This document shows, in pieces, positions 1 through 7,105 of a stretch of DNA of 10,433 nt; positions within the stretch are counted from its first letter, which is position 1, and every line of letters starts with the position of its first letter. Below the pieces are notes generated by a model, which was not told the DNA's origin, searched no databases, and saw nothing but the letters and a program-made list of their open reading frames with translations. This DNA is from Bacillota bacterium. Its GTDB lineage: Bacteria; Bacillota; Clostridia; Peptostreptococcales; Anaerovoracaceae. The DNA lies in assembly GCA_022793975.1 (NCBI GenBank), contig JAAWDW010000127.1:1-10433 (forward strand). The letters run 5' to 3'. The position numbers and the translations under genes were made by a program.

Positions 1-51
1 CCTTTTCCCGCACTTGTATGCAAATTTTATACTTTAGCGCGTTACAGTATA

Positions 52-80
52 ATTATATACTTACAATAAAGAAAAGTCAA
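52..80 (-). promoter_or_regulatory. Strong sigma-A-type promoter reading leftward out of the window
   Basis: On the minus strand there is TTGACT (80 to 75), a 17-base spacer and a perfect TATAAT (57 to 52). The -35 matches 5 of 6 consensus bases. Transcription would start near position 45 and run off the left edge, so the target gene lies outside the window. The promoter sits just after the stop codon of the S41 protease gene, which suggests that the next gene is a separate unit, or at least has its own promoter. I found no convincing intrinsic terminator between the stop codon and this promoter. Confidence 0.7.
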
Positions 81-117
81 CATATTGTATACCATCCTAA
101 CTGCAAAACGATCATTT

Positions 118-1326
118 TTATTGCAGAAGTTCTATCGCCTTTTCCAGCTGAACGTCTGTCGTACTTCCTTCTGTAAGCTCCACTTCATAATCAGGCGCAA
201 CACCCTTTTCGTGTATCACATTCCCGTCAGGCGAAAAATACTGCTGCACTGTTATTCTGAGCGCTCCCGAATCGTCGGAAAGTTTTTCTATGCTCTGCAC
301 TATTCCCTTGCCGAATGTATTTGTACCGACAATTTTTCCACCGTCATTGTCCTTAACAGCTGCCGCAAGTATTTCCGAAGTGCTGGCCGTACCGCCGTTT
401 ACCAGTAGTACATACGGCACCGATGTACATTCCGCATCAGAATTTTCATATATGCGCTCTCCCTTTCTGTCCTCAAGATACACTATAGTTCCTTCCGGAA
501 GTAGCATATCGGCAATTTTGACACCGCTTTCAACAATGCCGCCACCATTGTTTCTTAAATCTATAACGATGCCGTTTGCCCCTCTTACCTCCATATTGCG
601 AAGTTCTTTCTCAAAATCTTCCGCAGTAGCAAGCTCAAACGAAGTTATTCTGATATATCCGATATTATCCTCAAGCATTTCCGCATAGACACTTTTCGTC
701 GTTATTTTCTTTCTTATCAGTTTGCAGTCGGTAATAACACCATCTCGTCTGTATGATACAGTTACGCGGGTGTTAAGCTGCCCACGCATTGCTGACGCCG
801 CTTCGCCAAATTCCGCTCCGCTATACGGTACTCCGTCCACAGATACAATAACATCACCCGTCTTTATACCTGCAAGCTGTGCGGGTGAGCCGTCCATCGT
901 GCTCACAACCACTATTTCATTATTTACACTTGAAATAGTAACGCCTACACCGCAAAAATCCCCTGTAGCCGATATCATTAAATCTTCATATTCCTCAGGA
1001 GTCAGATATGTCGTATAAGGATCTCCCGGACTTGCAAAAAGCCCCTTATATATCGCTGTCATCATATCTTCCTGATCTATTTCTTTATAATATTTTTCAT
1101 TAAGATAATTATAGAGCATTTCCAGTTTGGCGTATTTGCTGTAAACACCGTTTATGATTTCAAAATCTTCTGTTTTTACAAGCGTAAAGTCATTTCTTGT
1201 CACATATATGTTATATGAAACAGCACCGCAGACAGCACCTGCAACAATCGCAAGCACAAGTACAAGTATAAGGCTTCTTTTTCTTATTATAAGTCTTCCT
1301 TTTCCGTTATTGCTATCTTCCGACAT
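118..1326 (-). CDS. S41 family C-terminal processing protease with PDZ domain (CtpA/CtpB type)
   Basis: This is a membrane-anchored serine protease of the carboxy-terminal processing family, acting outside the cytoplasmic membrane. I place the start at the ATG at 1326 (402 residues) because GGGGGA lies 5 bases upstream; an in-frame GTG at 1380 has no ribosome binding site. Residues 1-17 are basic and polar and 18-40 are one hydrophobic segment, a signal anchor. A PDZ domain covers about 122-205 (GVGVTI, then SPAQLAGIKTGD). The peptidase domain follows, with the strand GIVIDLRNNGGG (252-263), Ser315 in GGTASTSE and Lys340 in TFGKG. The 25-residue spacing of this Ser-Lys pair matches the family, so it should be active. 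It is last in the ftsE operon, 70 bases after recJ. In Bacillus subtilis a homologue, CtpB, is also next to ftsEX and cuts SpoIVFA during sporulation. The same role here is inference. Confidence 0.93.
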   Translation of the reverse strand: MSEDSNNGKGRLIIRKRSLILVLVLAIVAGAVCGAVSYNIYVTRNDFTLVKTEDFEIINGVYSKYAKLEMLYNYLNEKYYKEIDQEDMMTAIYKGLFASPGDPYTTYLTPEEYEDLMISATGDFCGVGVTISSVNNEIVVVSTMDGSPAQLAGIKTGDVIVSVDGVPYSGAEFGEAASAMRGQLNTRVTVSYRRDGVITDCKLIRKKITTKSVYAEMLEDNIGYIRITSFELATAEDFEKELRNMEVRGANGIVIDLRNNGGGIVESGVKIADMLLPEGTIVYLEDRKGERIYENSDAECTSVPYVLLVNGGTASTSEILAAAVKDNDGGKIVGTNTFGKGIVQSIEKLSDDSGALRITVQQYFSPDGNVIHEKGVAPDYEVELTEGSTTDVQLEKAIELLQ

Positions 1327-1395
1327 ATTAAATCCCCCGTATATTTTCCGATATCTCCCGACTATCTCCTTTAAATCCACAATTTCGTATGCAAA

Positions 1396-3054
1396 CTATA
1401 TGTGAAATACATGCGAAACTATCATCTGTATGCGTCTGCTGCCGTTCCAATACTGTGTTTCAATAGTCCCTAAAATCTCAAAATTATCTCCGCCGAGCAA
1501 AATATCCGCATATTCATCCGCTCTGTTAAAAAGTACGCAATTTATGCTGTCACCTTCAGAATCCACGGCTGTGAAGCGCATATGTTGATTTTCACTTCCC
1601 ATAAATGAAGCATTTAATGCTGATGTTTCAGGTATCCTGAACACAGGTTTAGGATTTTTAGCTCCGAACGGCTGCATCAAATCTATCATCTCCGCAAATT
1701 CTTCTGTAATCATTTTAAGCGAAATATCAATATCCGCTGTAAAGTGAGATTCAAAAAGATTTTCATCGCTAGCAAGAAGTTCCGCCGTTCTTCTTTTAAG
1801 CGAACTTATAAATTCGTCAAGATTTTCTCTCTTCATCAAAAATCCGCAGGCGCCTGCGTGTCCTCCGAATTTCTCATACAAATTATCGCACGTTTTAAGC
1901 AGCTCGTAAAGGTTTATTTTTTCTATACTCCTGCCGGTACCTTTTAAATATTCACCGTTTTCTCCCGAAGGTGTAACTATAATTACCGGTCTTTCGTATT
2001 TTTCTCGTATTTTGCCGGCCACTATACCCGCTATCCCCTCGTGAGCATTCTCCGAATATATTATTATGATATTATCGTTATCGTATATTTTCTCAAGTTC
2101 GCAAACGCACTCCTTATATGTGCTCTCCTGCACCGTTTTTCGCTCCCTGTTTTTTAATACAAGTTTTTCAGCACAGCGTTCGATAATCGCATTATCCTGT
2201 GACATAAGAAGTTCTGCTGCTATATGTGCACTGCCCATTCTGCCGGCAGCATTTATATGTGGTACTATTGCAAAAGCGATATTTTCCGAGGTAACGCTTC
2301 CCTTTGTAAGTGATATTCTCTCTATAATCCGTCTGAGCCCCGGTCTTCTGCCCGCATTCAGTACTTTCATACCGAATTTCACCATTGTTCTGTTCTCATC
2401 GAGAAGCGGTACGATATCGCCTATCGTACCTACAGCCACCAGGTCGAGCACCTCTGTAAGCACAGATTTAGGCAGTCCGGCTCTCTTCTGCAATGCCTGT
2501 GCCAGCTTGAATGCCACGCCAACGCCTGCCAAATGCTTAAACGGATACATGCAGTCCTGTCTTTTGGGATTTATGAGTATGCAATCTGCTCTTCTATCCG
2601 TAATACTGTGATGATCTGTTACCATTATATCCAGTCCGATATGTTTCGCGTGCTCAACTTCATCATATGATACACTTCCGCAGTCTACCGTAACTATTAA
2701 TCCCGTTCCGTCCGCCTTTATGGCATCTATTGCTTCATTATTAAGCCCATAGCCTTCATCAAAACGCGAAGGTATGTAATATGAGAGCTTTTCCGTATCC
2801 GTCAGATGTGAAAGCACCTGATAAAGCAGGCTTATTGCTGTAATACCGTCAGCATCATAATCACCGTATATGCAAATTTTATCGCCGTCCCTTACTTTTG
2901 ACAATATTAAATCCACTCCCGCTGCCATATCGGCAAGCAGGAATGGATCATAAGTTTTCTTTGGTTTATCCGATAAAAATTCCTTAATATCTTCCTCGTC
3001 TGTCACGCCTCTTTTTCGGAGTAATTCAATTATTATCGGATTCATTTCATTCAT
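1396..3054 (-). CDS. recJ: Single-stranded-DNA-specific 5'-3' exonuclease RecJ
   Basis: RecJ degrades single-stranded DNA 5' to 3' in recombination and in mismatch and base-excision repair in the cytoplasm. The 552-residue protein is full length (the E. coli enzyme is 577). The DHH phosphoesterase domain shows DYDADG (65-70), VDCG (123-126), TDHH (146-149) and GTIGDIVPL (209-217). The RecJ-specific NAAGRMGSA follows at 268-276. The DHHA1 part has HEGIAGIVAGKI (338-349), GTGRS (372-376) and GGHAGACGF (397-405). About 434-552 fits the C-terminal OB-like domain. All metal-ligand motifs look intact. The gene starts 5 bases after the stop of the LytM hydrolase gene, with a GGGA in the end of that gene as likely ribosome binding site, so the two are translationally close. 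A repair nuclease inside a cell-wall operon is functionally unexpected. Confidence 0.95.
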   Translation of the reverse strand: MNEMNPIIIELLRKRGVTDEEDIKEFLSDKPKKTYDPFLLADMAAGVDLILSKVRDGDKICIYGDYDADGITAISLLYQVLSHLTDTEKLSYYIPSRFDEGYGLNNEAIDAIKADGTGLIVTVDCGSVSYDEVEHAKHIGLDIMVTDHHSITDRRADCILINPKRQDCMYPFKHLAGVGVAFKLAQALQKRAGLPKSVLTEVLDLVAVGTIGDIVPLLDENRTMVKFGMKVLNAGRRPGLRRIIERISLTKGSVTSENIAFAIVPHINAAGRMGSAHIAAELLMSQDNAIIERCAEKLVLKNRERKTVQESTYKECVCELEKIYDNDNIIIIYSENAHEGIAGIVAGKIREKYERPVIIVTPSGENGEYLKGTGRSIEKINLYELLKTCDNLYEKFGGHAGACGFLMKRENLDEFISSLKRRTAELLASDENLFESHFTADIDISLKMITEEFAEMIDLMQPFGAKNPKPVFRIPETSALNASFMGSENQHMRFTAVDSEGDSINCVLFNRADEYADILLGGDNFEILGTIETQYWNGSRRIQMIVSHVFHI

Positions 3055-3059
3055 TATAT

Positions 3060-4196
3060 TTATTTCCCGTATGTAACATAATTTCTCGGATTTACATATT
3101 GTCCGTTTACCCTGACTTCAAAATGAAGATGAGGTCCTGTAGAATTGCCTGTCGACCCAGATTTTGATATTGCCTGACCTTTATAAACTACATCGCCTTG
3201 TTTCACAAGCAGGCTCGTATTGTGAGCGTAAAGTGTTACTATTCCACCGCCGTGATCTATCATCACCATATAACCGTAGCTGTTGTTCCAGCCTGCCTTT
3301 ATGACTGTTCCCGCATTTGACGCTACTATCGTTGTATTTGTCGGCGCCCCTATATCAAGTCCCGTATGAAGCTTGTTCTTCTTAAATATAGGATGAAATC
3401 TATTACCGAATTCCGATGTTACTCTTGAAATTCCCGGAGCCGGCCACGTAAAGTCCCCTCCTATAAAATCACCGTTTCCCTGAAGTTTTAATATTTCAGC
3501 AACGAGAGCATTAGCTTCAGCGTTAAGCGCATCCAACTGTTCTTCAAGAGCTTTGTTGTCCTGCGCCACAGCCGCTTTCTTTTCCGCAACTGTTGCTTTA
3601 TCGGCATCAAGAAGCGCTTTCTTTTCTGATTCCGTATCTTTTGCTTTCTGAAGTTCCGCACGCAGTCCGTCAAGATATTCTCTCTGTGCCTGTATTACCT
3701 GTTGCTGTACTTTGAGATCTTCAAGCATCTCTTTATCCTGCTCGTACACCATCTGTACTCTGTCTATATTCGTCATCAGGTCGGAGATTGAGCTTGATCC
3801 GAGTACAACATCGATAAAACCTACATTTCCATTCATATACATCGCCGCTAGCCTGTCACCGAGCGCTTTCTGCTGCTCGGCAATATCCGCTTCCACCTGA
3901 TCGAGCTGCGTCATTGCATTATTTATTTTTTCCTGAGTAAGATTGATGCTTGCACCAAGCTCGTTTATCTCCAGATTAAGCGTGGCTATATTTCCTTCGA
4001 GCGCTTTAATTTCCTTATTGAGTTCGCTTTCGGCAGCTTTTCCTTTTTTTAGCTCACTATTAAGTTCCGACTGTTCGTCCCTTATCTTGTCGAGTGCTGC
4101 CTGTGCATCCGATTCGTTATCCGCATATGCAAGAAACGATGACAAACTTATAAGCATTGCAAAGGCAAGTGTACATGCCGTAATTCTCTTTCTCAT
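3060..4196 (-). CDS. Secreted coiled-coil murein hydrolase with M23 (LytM) domain, EnvC-like
   Basis: This is a predicted secreted peptidoglycan endopeptidase or hydrolase activator, and the likely extracellular partner of FtsEX. Its 378 residues start with a signal peptide (basic RKR, hydrophobic 7-23, probable cleavage after AYA at 25). Long Glu/Lys/Gln/Leu-rich coiled coils follow at about 32-122 and 145-240, the EnvC/PcsB architecture. The LytM domain runs from about 251 to 375. Its zinc ligands appear intact, His277 and Asp281 in HTGLD and His358 in HLHFE, with His325 (YAH) and His356 as the other active-site histidines. E. coli EnvC has lost these and only activates amidases, so this protein should be a hydrolase itself. 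It begins 9 bases after the ftsX stop, with GGGGGA 4 bases before the ATG. Pairing with FtsEX is inferred from architecture and gene order. Confidence 0.93.
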   Translation of the reverse strand: MRKRITACTLAFAMLISLSSFLAYADNESDAQAALDKIRDEQSELNSELKKGKAAESELNKEIKALEGNIATLNLEINELGASINLTQEKINNAMTQLDQVEADIAEQQKALGDRLAAMYMNGNVGFIDVVLGSSSISDLMTNIDRVQMVYEQDKEMLEDLKVQQQVIQAQREYLDGLRAELQKAKDTESEKKALLDADKATVAEKKAAVAQDNKALEEQLDALNAEANALVAEILKLQGNGDFIGGDFTWPAPGISRVTSEFGNRFHPIFKKNKLHTGLDIGAPTNTTIVASNAGTVIKAGWNNSYGYMVMIDHGGGIVTLYAHNTSLLVKQGDVVYKGQAISKSGSTGNSTGPHLHFEVRVNGQYVNPRNYVTYGK

Positions 4197-4205
4197 TTTC
4201 TCCCC

Positions 4206-5102
4206 CTATGTATCAAGAAATCTTCTCATAGAAACTATACTTCCCCACGCTCCTATCGAAACTCCGAGCGCAATAAATATCCAAACGAGATTTGATGTCA
4301 TAAATCCGACGGATACCATCGGGCTTCCGAGTATCATACTCATATCAAGCGAGAGCATATCTATAACTTTTTTATATACAAGAGCAGTAATTCCCACTGA
4401 AACTCCCGCCGATAAAATTCCTATAAGTATTCCTTCCGTCAGGAACGGTCCCCGTATAAACCAGTTGGTCGCTCCGACATATTTCATTATTTCTATTTCC
4501 TTCTGCCTTGCAAAGACCGTAAGCTTTACCGTATTTGAAACGACAACAACAGAAACTATTACCAGAAAAGCCATTATAATAAGCATACCGACTTTCAGAG
4601 AATCGGTGATCTTCACAAGCTTGTCCACTGTTTCTTTATAATATTTTACTTGTTTTATACCGCTGAAAGTATTTAGCACCTCTACAACTCTGTCGGCGTC
4701 TTCAAGCTCAGATACTTTTACTTCTATCGAATTCGGGAGTGGATTTTCAACAAGTCCGTCAAGCAAATATGCATTATCCTGCCACTCTTGAGCTTTCCAC
4801 TGTGCCATTGCCGTATCTTTGTCGAGATAATACACTTCCGTAACTTCATTCATCCCTGAAAGTTGAAGTATCATCGTCTGTGCTTCTTCATATGTAGTTG
4901 TATCTTCCAGATAGGCGGATACAGAATCAAACTCTGTCTTCGCTTTTTCTATGCCGACTCCTATATTTACCATTATAACGAAAAAAAGACCGAGTATAAG
5001 GAGCATTGCAGTAATTGAAAACATCGATGCCAGACTCATTGCCCTGTTTCTGAAAACCTGTACAAAGGCCTGTTTTACGGAATACCTTATGCTGTTAAAC
5101 AT
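4206..5102 (-). CDS. ftsX: Cell division protein FtsX, ABC-type permease subunit
   Basis: FtsX is the membrane half of FtsEX. It does not transport; it passes the ATPase cycle of FtsE across the membrane to peptidoglycan hydrolases. The 298 residues show the family layout: membrane segment 1 at about 22-47, an extracellular domain at about 48-170 that should bind the coiled-coil hydrolase, then three more segments at about 172-198, 222-244 and 265-292. Family-typical motifs are NPLPNSIEVKV (120-130) and RQKEIEIMKYVGATNWFIRGP (199-219), the latter being the cytoplasmic contact with FtsE. The start overlaps the end of ftsE by 8 bases, with AGGAGG (5116 to 5111) 8 bases upstream of the ATG. Such overlap implies translational coupling and balanced FtsE:FtsX synthesis. 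The hydrolase gene follows after 9 bases. Confidence 0.96.
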   Translation of the reverse strand: MFNSIRYSVKQAFVQVFRNRAMSLASMFSITAMLLILGLFFVIMVNIGVGIEKAKTEFDSVSAYLEDTTTYEEAQTMILQLSGMNEVTEVYYLDKDTAMAQWKAQEWQDNAYLLDGLVENPLPNSIEVKVSELEDADRVVEVLNTFSGIKQVKYYKETVDKLVKITDSLKVGMLIIMAFLVIVSVVVVSNTVKLTVFARQKEIEIMKYVGATNWFIRGPFLTEGILIGILSAGVSVGITALVYKKVIDMLSLDMSMILGSPMVSVGFMTSNLVWIFIALGVSIGAWGSIVSMRRFLDT

Positions 5103-5835
5103 GCATAGTGCCTCCTTCCGTTATCGGATAAGCACCTCGGTAATTCAAACTTCTATCATCATGATGTCTGTACTCACCCGCTTCATCTCTTACGATCCTG
5201 CCTTTTTCTATAGCTATTACACGCTTTTTCATTCTATCTACAATATCTTTGGCGTGCGTTACCATTACAATTGTGGTGCCACGCCTGTTAATCTGTTCGA
5301 GCAGTCTCATTATCTCCCAGGCCGTATCCGGATCAAGATTTCCCGTCGGCTCGTCCGCAATAAGCACTGTCGGATTGTTCACTATTGCCCGGGCTATCGC
5401 CACTCTCTGCTGTTCTCCGGCCGAAAGCTCACTTGGATACTTGCTAGCTTTATTGCTTATGCCAACGAGGCTCAGTACCATCGGCACTTGTCTTCTTATC
5501 TGTCTCGGTGACTGATGTATTATTTCCATAGCAAAAGCCACATTTTCAAAGACCGTTTTCTTTGGAAGCAACCTAAAATCCTGGAATACTATGCCCGTAC
5601 TTCTTCTCAACTTCGGAATCTGTCTGTTGGAAAGCGACGTTATCTCTTTTCCGTTTACTTTTATACTTCCCCCGTCCGCGTCTATTTCCTTAAGAATCAG
5701 CTTTATAAATGTAGATTTTCCCGCACCCGAAGGACCTACGAGAAATACAAAGTCGCCTTTGTCAATCTTGACACTGACATTGTCAAGACCTACATTCGTA
5801 TTGTAGTTCTTAGTCACATTTTCAAATACAATCAT
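5095..5835 (-). CDS. ftsE: Cell division ATP-binding protein FtsE
   Basis: FtsE is the cytoplasmic ABC ATPase that drives FtsX. I choose the ATG at 5835 (246 residues) because GGGGAG lies a few bases upstream and the protein then starts MIVFENVTK, as FtsE proteins do; an in-frame ATG at 5868 has no suitable ribosome binding site. Visible motifs are Walker A GPSGAGKST (34-42), Q-loop Gln85 in FQDFRLL, signature LSAGEQQR (137-144, Ala in place of the common second Gly), Walker B VLIADEP (157-163) with catalytic Glu162, the D-loop near 168, and the switch His194 in MVTH. After the usual end of the fold there is a polar His/Arg/Asp-rich tail (about 218-246), making the protein some 18 residues longer than the 228-residue B. 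subtilis FtsE. This is the first gene of the operon, behind an unusually dense control region. Confidence 0.96.
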   Translation of the reverse strand: MIVFENVTKNYNTNVGLDNVSVKIDKGDFVFLVGPSGAGKSTFIKLILKEIDADGGSIKVNGKEITSLSNRQIPKLRRSTGIVFQDFRLLPKKTVFENVAFAMEIIHQSPRQIRRQVPMVLSLVGISNKASKYPSELSAGEQQRVAIARAIVNNPTVLIADEPTGNLDPDTAWEIMRLLEQINRRGTTIVMVTHAKDIVDRMKKRVIAIEKGRIVRDEAGEYRHHDDRSLNYRGAYPITEGGTMHV

Positions 5836-5928
5836 ATATTCTCCCCTTATCTTTACCGCAGGCGCCATCTTTCGTACATTGTCTCCGTAATATGTGCCCG
5901 TGCGACAAATTATCCGGTTATCCCATAT

Positions 5929-5957
5929 ATTATACTATAATATGACAAAGATTTGAA
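5929..5957 (-). promoter_or_regulatory. Probable sigma-A-type promoter of the ftsE operon
   Basis: On the minus strand there is TTCAAA (957 to 952 of the 5900s, i.e. 5957 to 5952), a 17-base spacer and a perfect TATAAT (5934 to 5929). The -35 matches only 4 of 6 bases, as expected for a promoter that needs an activator. Transcription would start near 5922, leaving a leader of about 87 bases before the ftsE ATG. The WalR-like box lies 19 bases upstream of the -35, centred near -63, and the Spo0A boxes lie further upstream. Confidence 0.6.
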
Positions 5958-5976
5958 GTGAAGATTAAGTGATATA

Positions 5977-5993
5977 TGTTACAATACTGTTAC
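5977..5993 (+). promoter_or_regulatory. WalR (YycF)-type box upstream of ftsE
   Basis: The plus strand shows TGTTAC, five bases (AATAC), then TGTTAC. Both half-sites fit the published WalR consensus TGTWAH-N5-TGTWAH exactly, with the 11-base period of OmpR-family response regulators. WalRK controls cell-wall hydrolase genes in low-G+C Gram-positive bacteria. The box is on the strand opposite to ftsE transcription. It could instead bind another OmpR-family regulator such as PhoP, whose boxes have the same period. Assignment rests on sequence match and position only. Confidence 0.5.
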
Positions 5994-6005
5994 ATTTTTG
6001 CACCT

Positions 6006-6012
6006 TTCGACA
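6006..6012 (-). promoter_or_regulatory. Spo0A box (promoter-proximal copy)
   Basis: An exact TGTCGAA, the Spo0A DNA-binding heptamer, reads on the minus strand in the direction of ftsE. It ends 48 bases upstream of the proposed -35 element and lies just beyond the WalR-type box. It is the nearest of three exact copies in this intergenic region. Confidence 0.5.
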
Positions 6013-6067
6013 CTTTATGTAATTTCTGCAGAATTGTCGTTTTTTGATGTTTATGCAATCCGGCTTC

Positions 6068-6074
6068 TTCGACA
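6068..6074 (-). promoter_or_regulatory. Spo0A box (middle copy)
   Basis: This is the second exact TGTCGAA on the minus strand. It is 18 bases from the distal copy and in the same orientation, so the two form a tandem pair suited to a Spo0A dimer or two dimers. It lies in non-coding sequence between the MinD-like gene and ftsE. Confidence 0.5.
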
Positions 6075-6085
6075 AATTCATAAAT

Positions 6086-6092
6086 TTCGACA
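6086..6092 (-). promoter_or_regulatory. Spo0A box (distal copy)
   Basis: This is the third exact TGTCGAA on the minus strand, within 87 bases of the first. A looser match, TGTCGTT, sits on the plus strand at 6035-6041, and TGTCGCA on the minus strand at 5907-5901 in the transcript leader. The clustering, not any single copy, is what supports the call. Confidence 0.5.
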
Positions 6093-6139
6093 TTATCCCG
6101 TCACCATACAATTATTTTAGTAACTCCAACAACAATCAT

Positions 6140-7105
6140 TTATGCTGCAAATATTTTCTGCAAAATTTCTCCGAAAACGCTCTTCGTCTTCTCGTGTATT
6201 TCTCTTTTGTCAAACGGTATCTCACAATTATATTCCGCACTGTAAAACAACCTCTCGTCCATAAGCGGAATGACATAAGCTCTTGATAGTATATTTCCAA
6301 GAAAATCACGAAGCTCACGTCTATTTACACCTCCGTTGTCTTTATTTAAAATCCATATTATTTTTTGACCTTTAGCTTCCATTAATCTTATTTCATTTAT
6401 CATATCGGCACTTTCAAGCAGCTTTGAAGGCAGCGGATCCAAAACACAGACAAGTGTATCCATATCCAAATACAAAGGATTTTTAAAATCCGCAAACTGA
6501 CCGCTGCCAAAATCGCAGACCGTAAAATCACCTGCAACATTGTTTATAAGACGCGCCAAAATTAAATACTCTTCTTCCCTGTACTGCAGCTCCTCAGAAA
6601 ATAACATACTGCTTTCTTTATCAAGAATCCCATCGTGAATCTGCGCAACCTCTTTAGCTTTGCCATTGTTACTAAGACACTCATACTGCGACGGTCCAAT
6701 ATACGAATTTCCGCTTACCGGAATACGAAGCGCCCAGTTTATCTGCTCGTCCACATTGCGAATATTCCTTATGCTCATACCGCGTTCAATCAATCCGAAA
6801 AAATCTGTAAAATGTCTGCCCGCAAAACGCTTGTCCATTCCCAGTGCATCATACAAATTGGTTTTCTGCAATTTGCAAAACTTACGTGCATTTATCGGAA
6901 ATTCAAATTTATACATGTCTGCATCAGACTGCACAAAAGCTACACGGCGGTCGGAAGTCCGCGCCGCAAGTACTGCGAGTGAAGTAGCTGTAAAACTTGC
7001 TCCCGCGCGACAGCCGCATCCTGCAATACCGACCTTTATTTTTTCGTTAATTACCGCTTCTCTTGTTTCTTCATATACTCCAGCTCTTTCAAATATTCTG
7101 TTCAT
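6140..7105 (-). CDS. MinD/ParA-fold P-loop protein with degenerate Walker A, function unknown
   Basis: I do not recognise a specific family. The 321-residue protein has the outline of the MinD/ParA/CobQ class. A P-loop-like segment, GCGCRAGAS, sits at 29-37 after a hydrophobic strand and is followed by a helix TSLAVLAA (41-48). VCDFGSG (196-202) is in the switch or Walker A' position, VCVLDPLPSKLL (219-230) looks like the switch-II-side strand, and WILNKDNGGVNRREL (251-265) like the base-recognition loop. Both lysines of the deviant Walker A motif are missing (Gly29 and Ala34), so ATP hydrolysis is doubtful. No signal peptide or membrane segment is seen. The start is the ATG at 7105, with AGGAA 9 bases upstream; a TTG at 7114 is possible but worse. 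The gene has its own promoter and ends 304 bases before ftsE. A distant relation to TadZ-like atypical ATPases is possible but unproven. Confidence 0.75.
   Translation of the reverse strand: MNRIFERAGVYEETREAVINEKIKVGIAGCGCRAGASFTATSLAVLAARTSDRRVAFVQSDADMYKFEFPINARKFCKLQKTNLYDALGMDKRFAGRHFTDFFGLIERGMSIRNIRNVDEQINWALRIPVSGNSYIGPSQYECLSNNGKAKEVAQIHDGILDKESSMLFSEELQYREEEYLILARLINNVAGDFTVCDFGSGQFADFKNPLYLDMDTLVCVLDPLPSKLLESADMINEIRLMEAKGQKIIWILNKDNGGVNRRELRDFLGNILSRAYVIPLMDERLFYSAEYNCEIPFDKREIHEKTKSVFGEILQKIFAA

Noticed and set aside
94..127. A possible terminator (CTGCAA/TTGCAG) at the end of the S41 protease gene
   Set aside because: The stem is six pairs, overlaps the last codons and is followed by no T-run on the minus strand.
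1327..1380. An upstream GTG start for the S41 protease
   Set aside because: No ribosome binding site precedes it, whereas the ATG at 1326 has GGGGGA at good spacing.
2066..2611. A 181-codon open frame on the plus strand opposite recJ
   Set aside because: It is fully antisense to conserved RecJ motifs, has no family resemblance and has Ser-rich mirrored composition.
3943..4641. A 232-codon open frame on the plus strand opposite ftsX and the hydrolase gene
   Set aside because: It is antisense to two well-supported genes, is Ser/Ile/Thr rich with no recognisable motif, and arises from the codon use of the real genes.
5836..5868. An upstream in-frame ATG for ftsE
   Set aside because: It would add 11 residues not typical of FtsE and lacks a suitably spaced Shine-Dalgarno; GGGGAG points to 5835.
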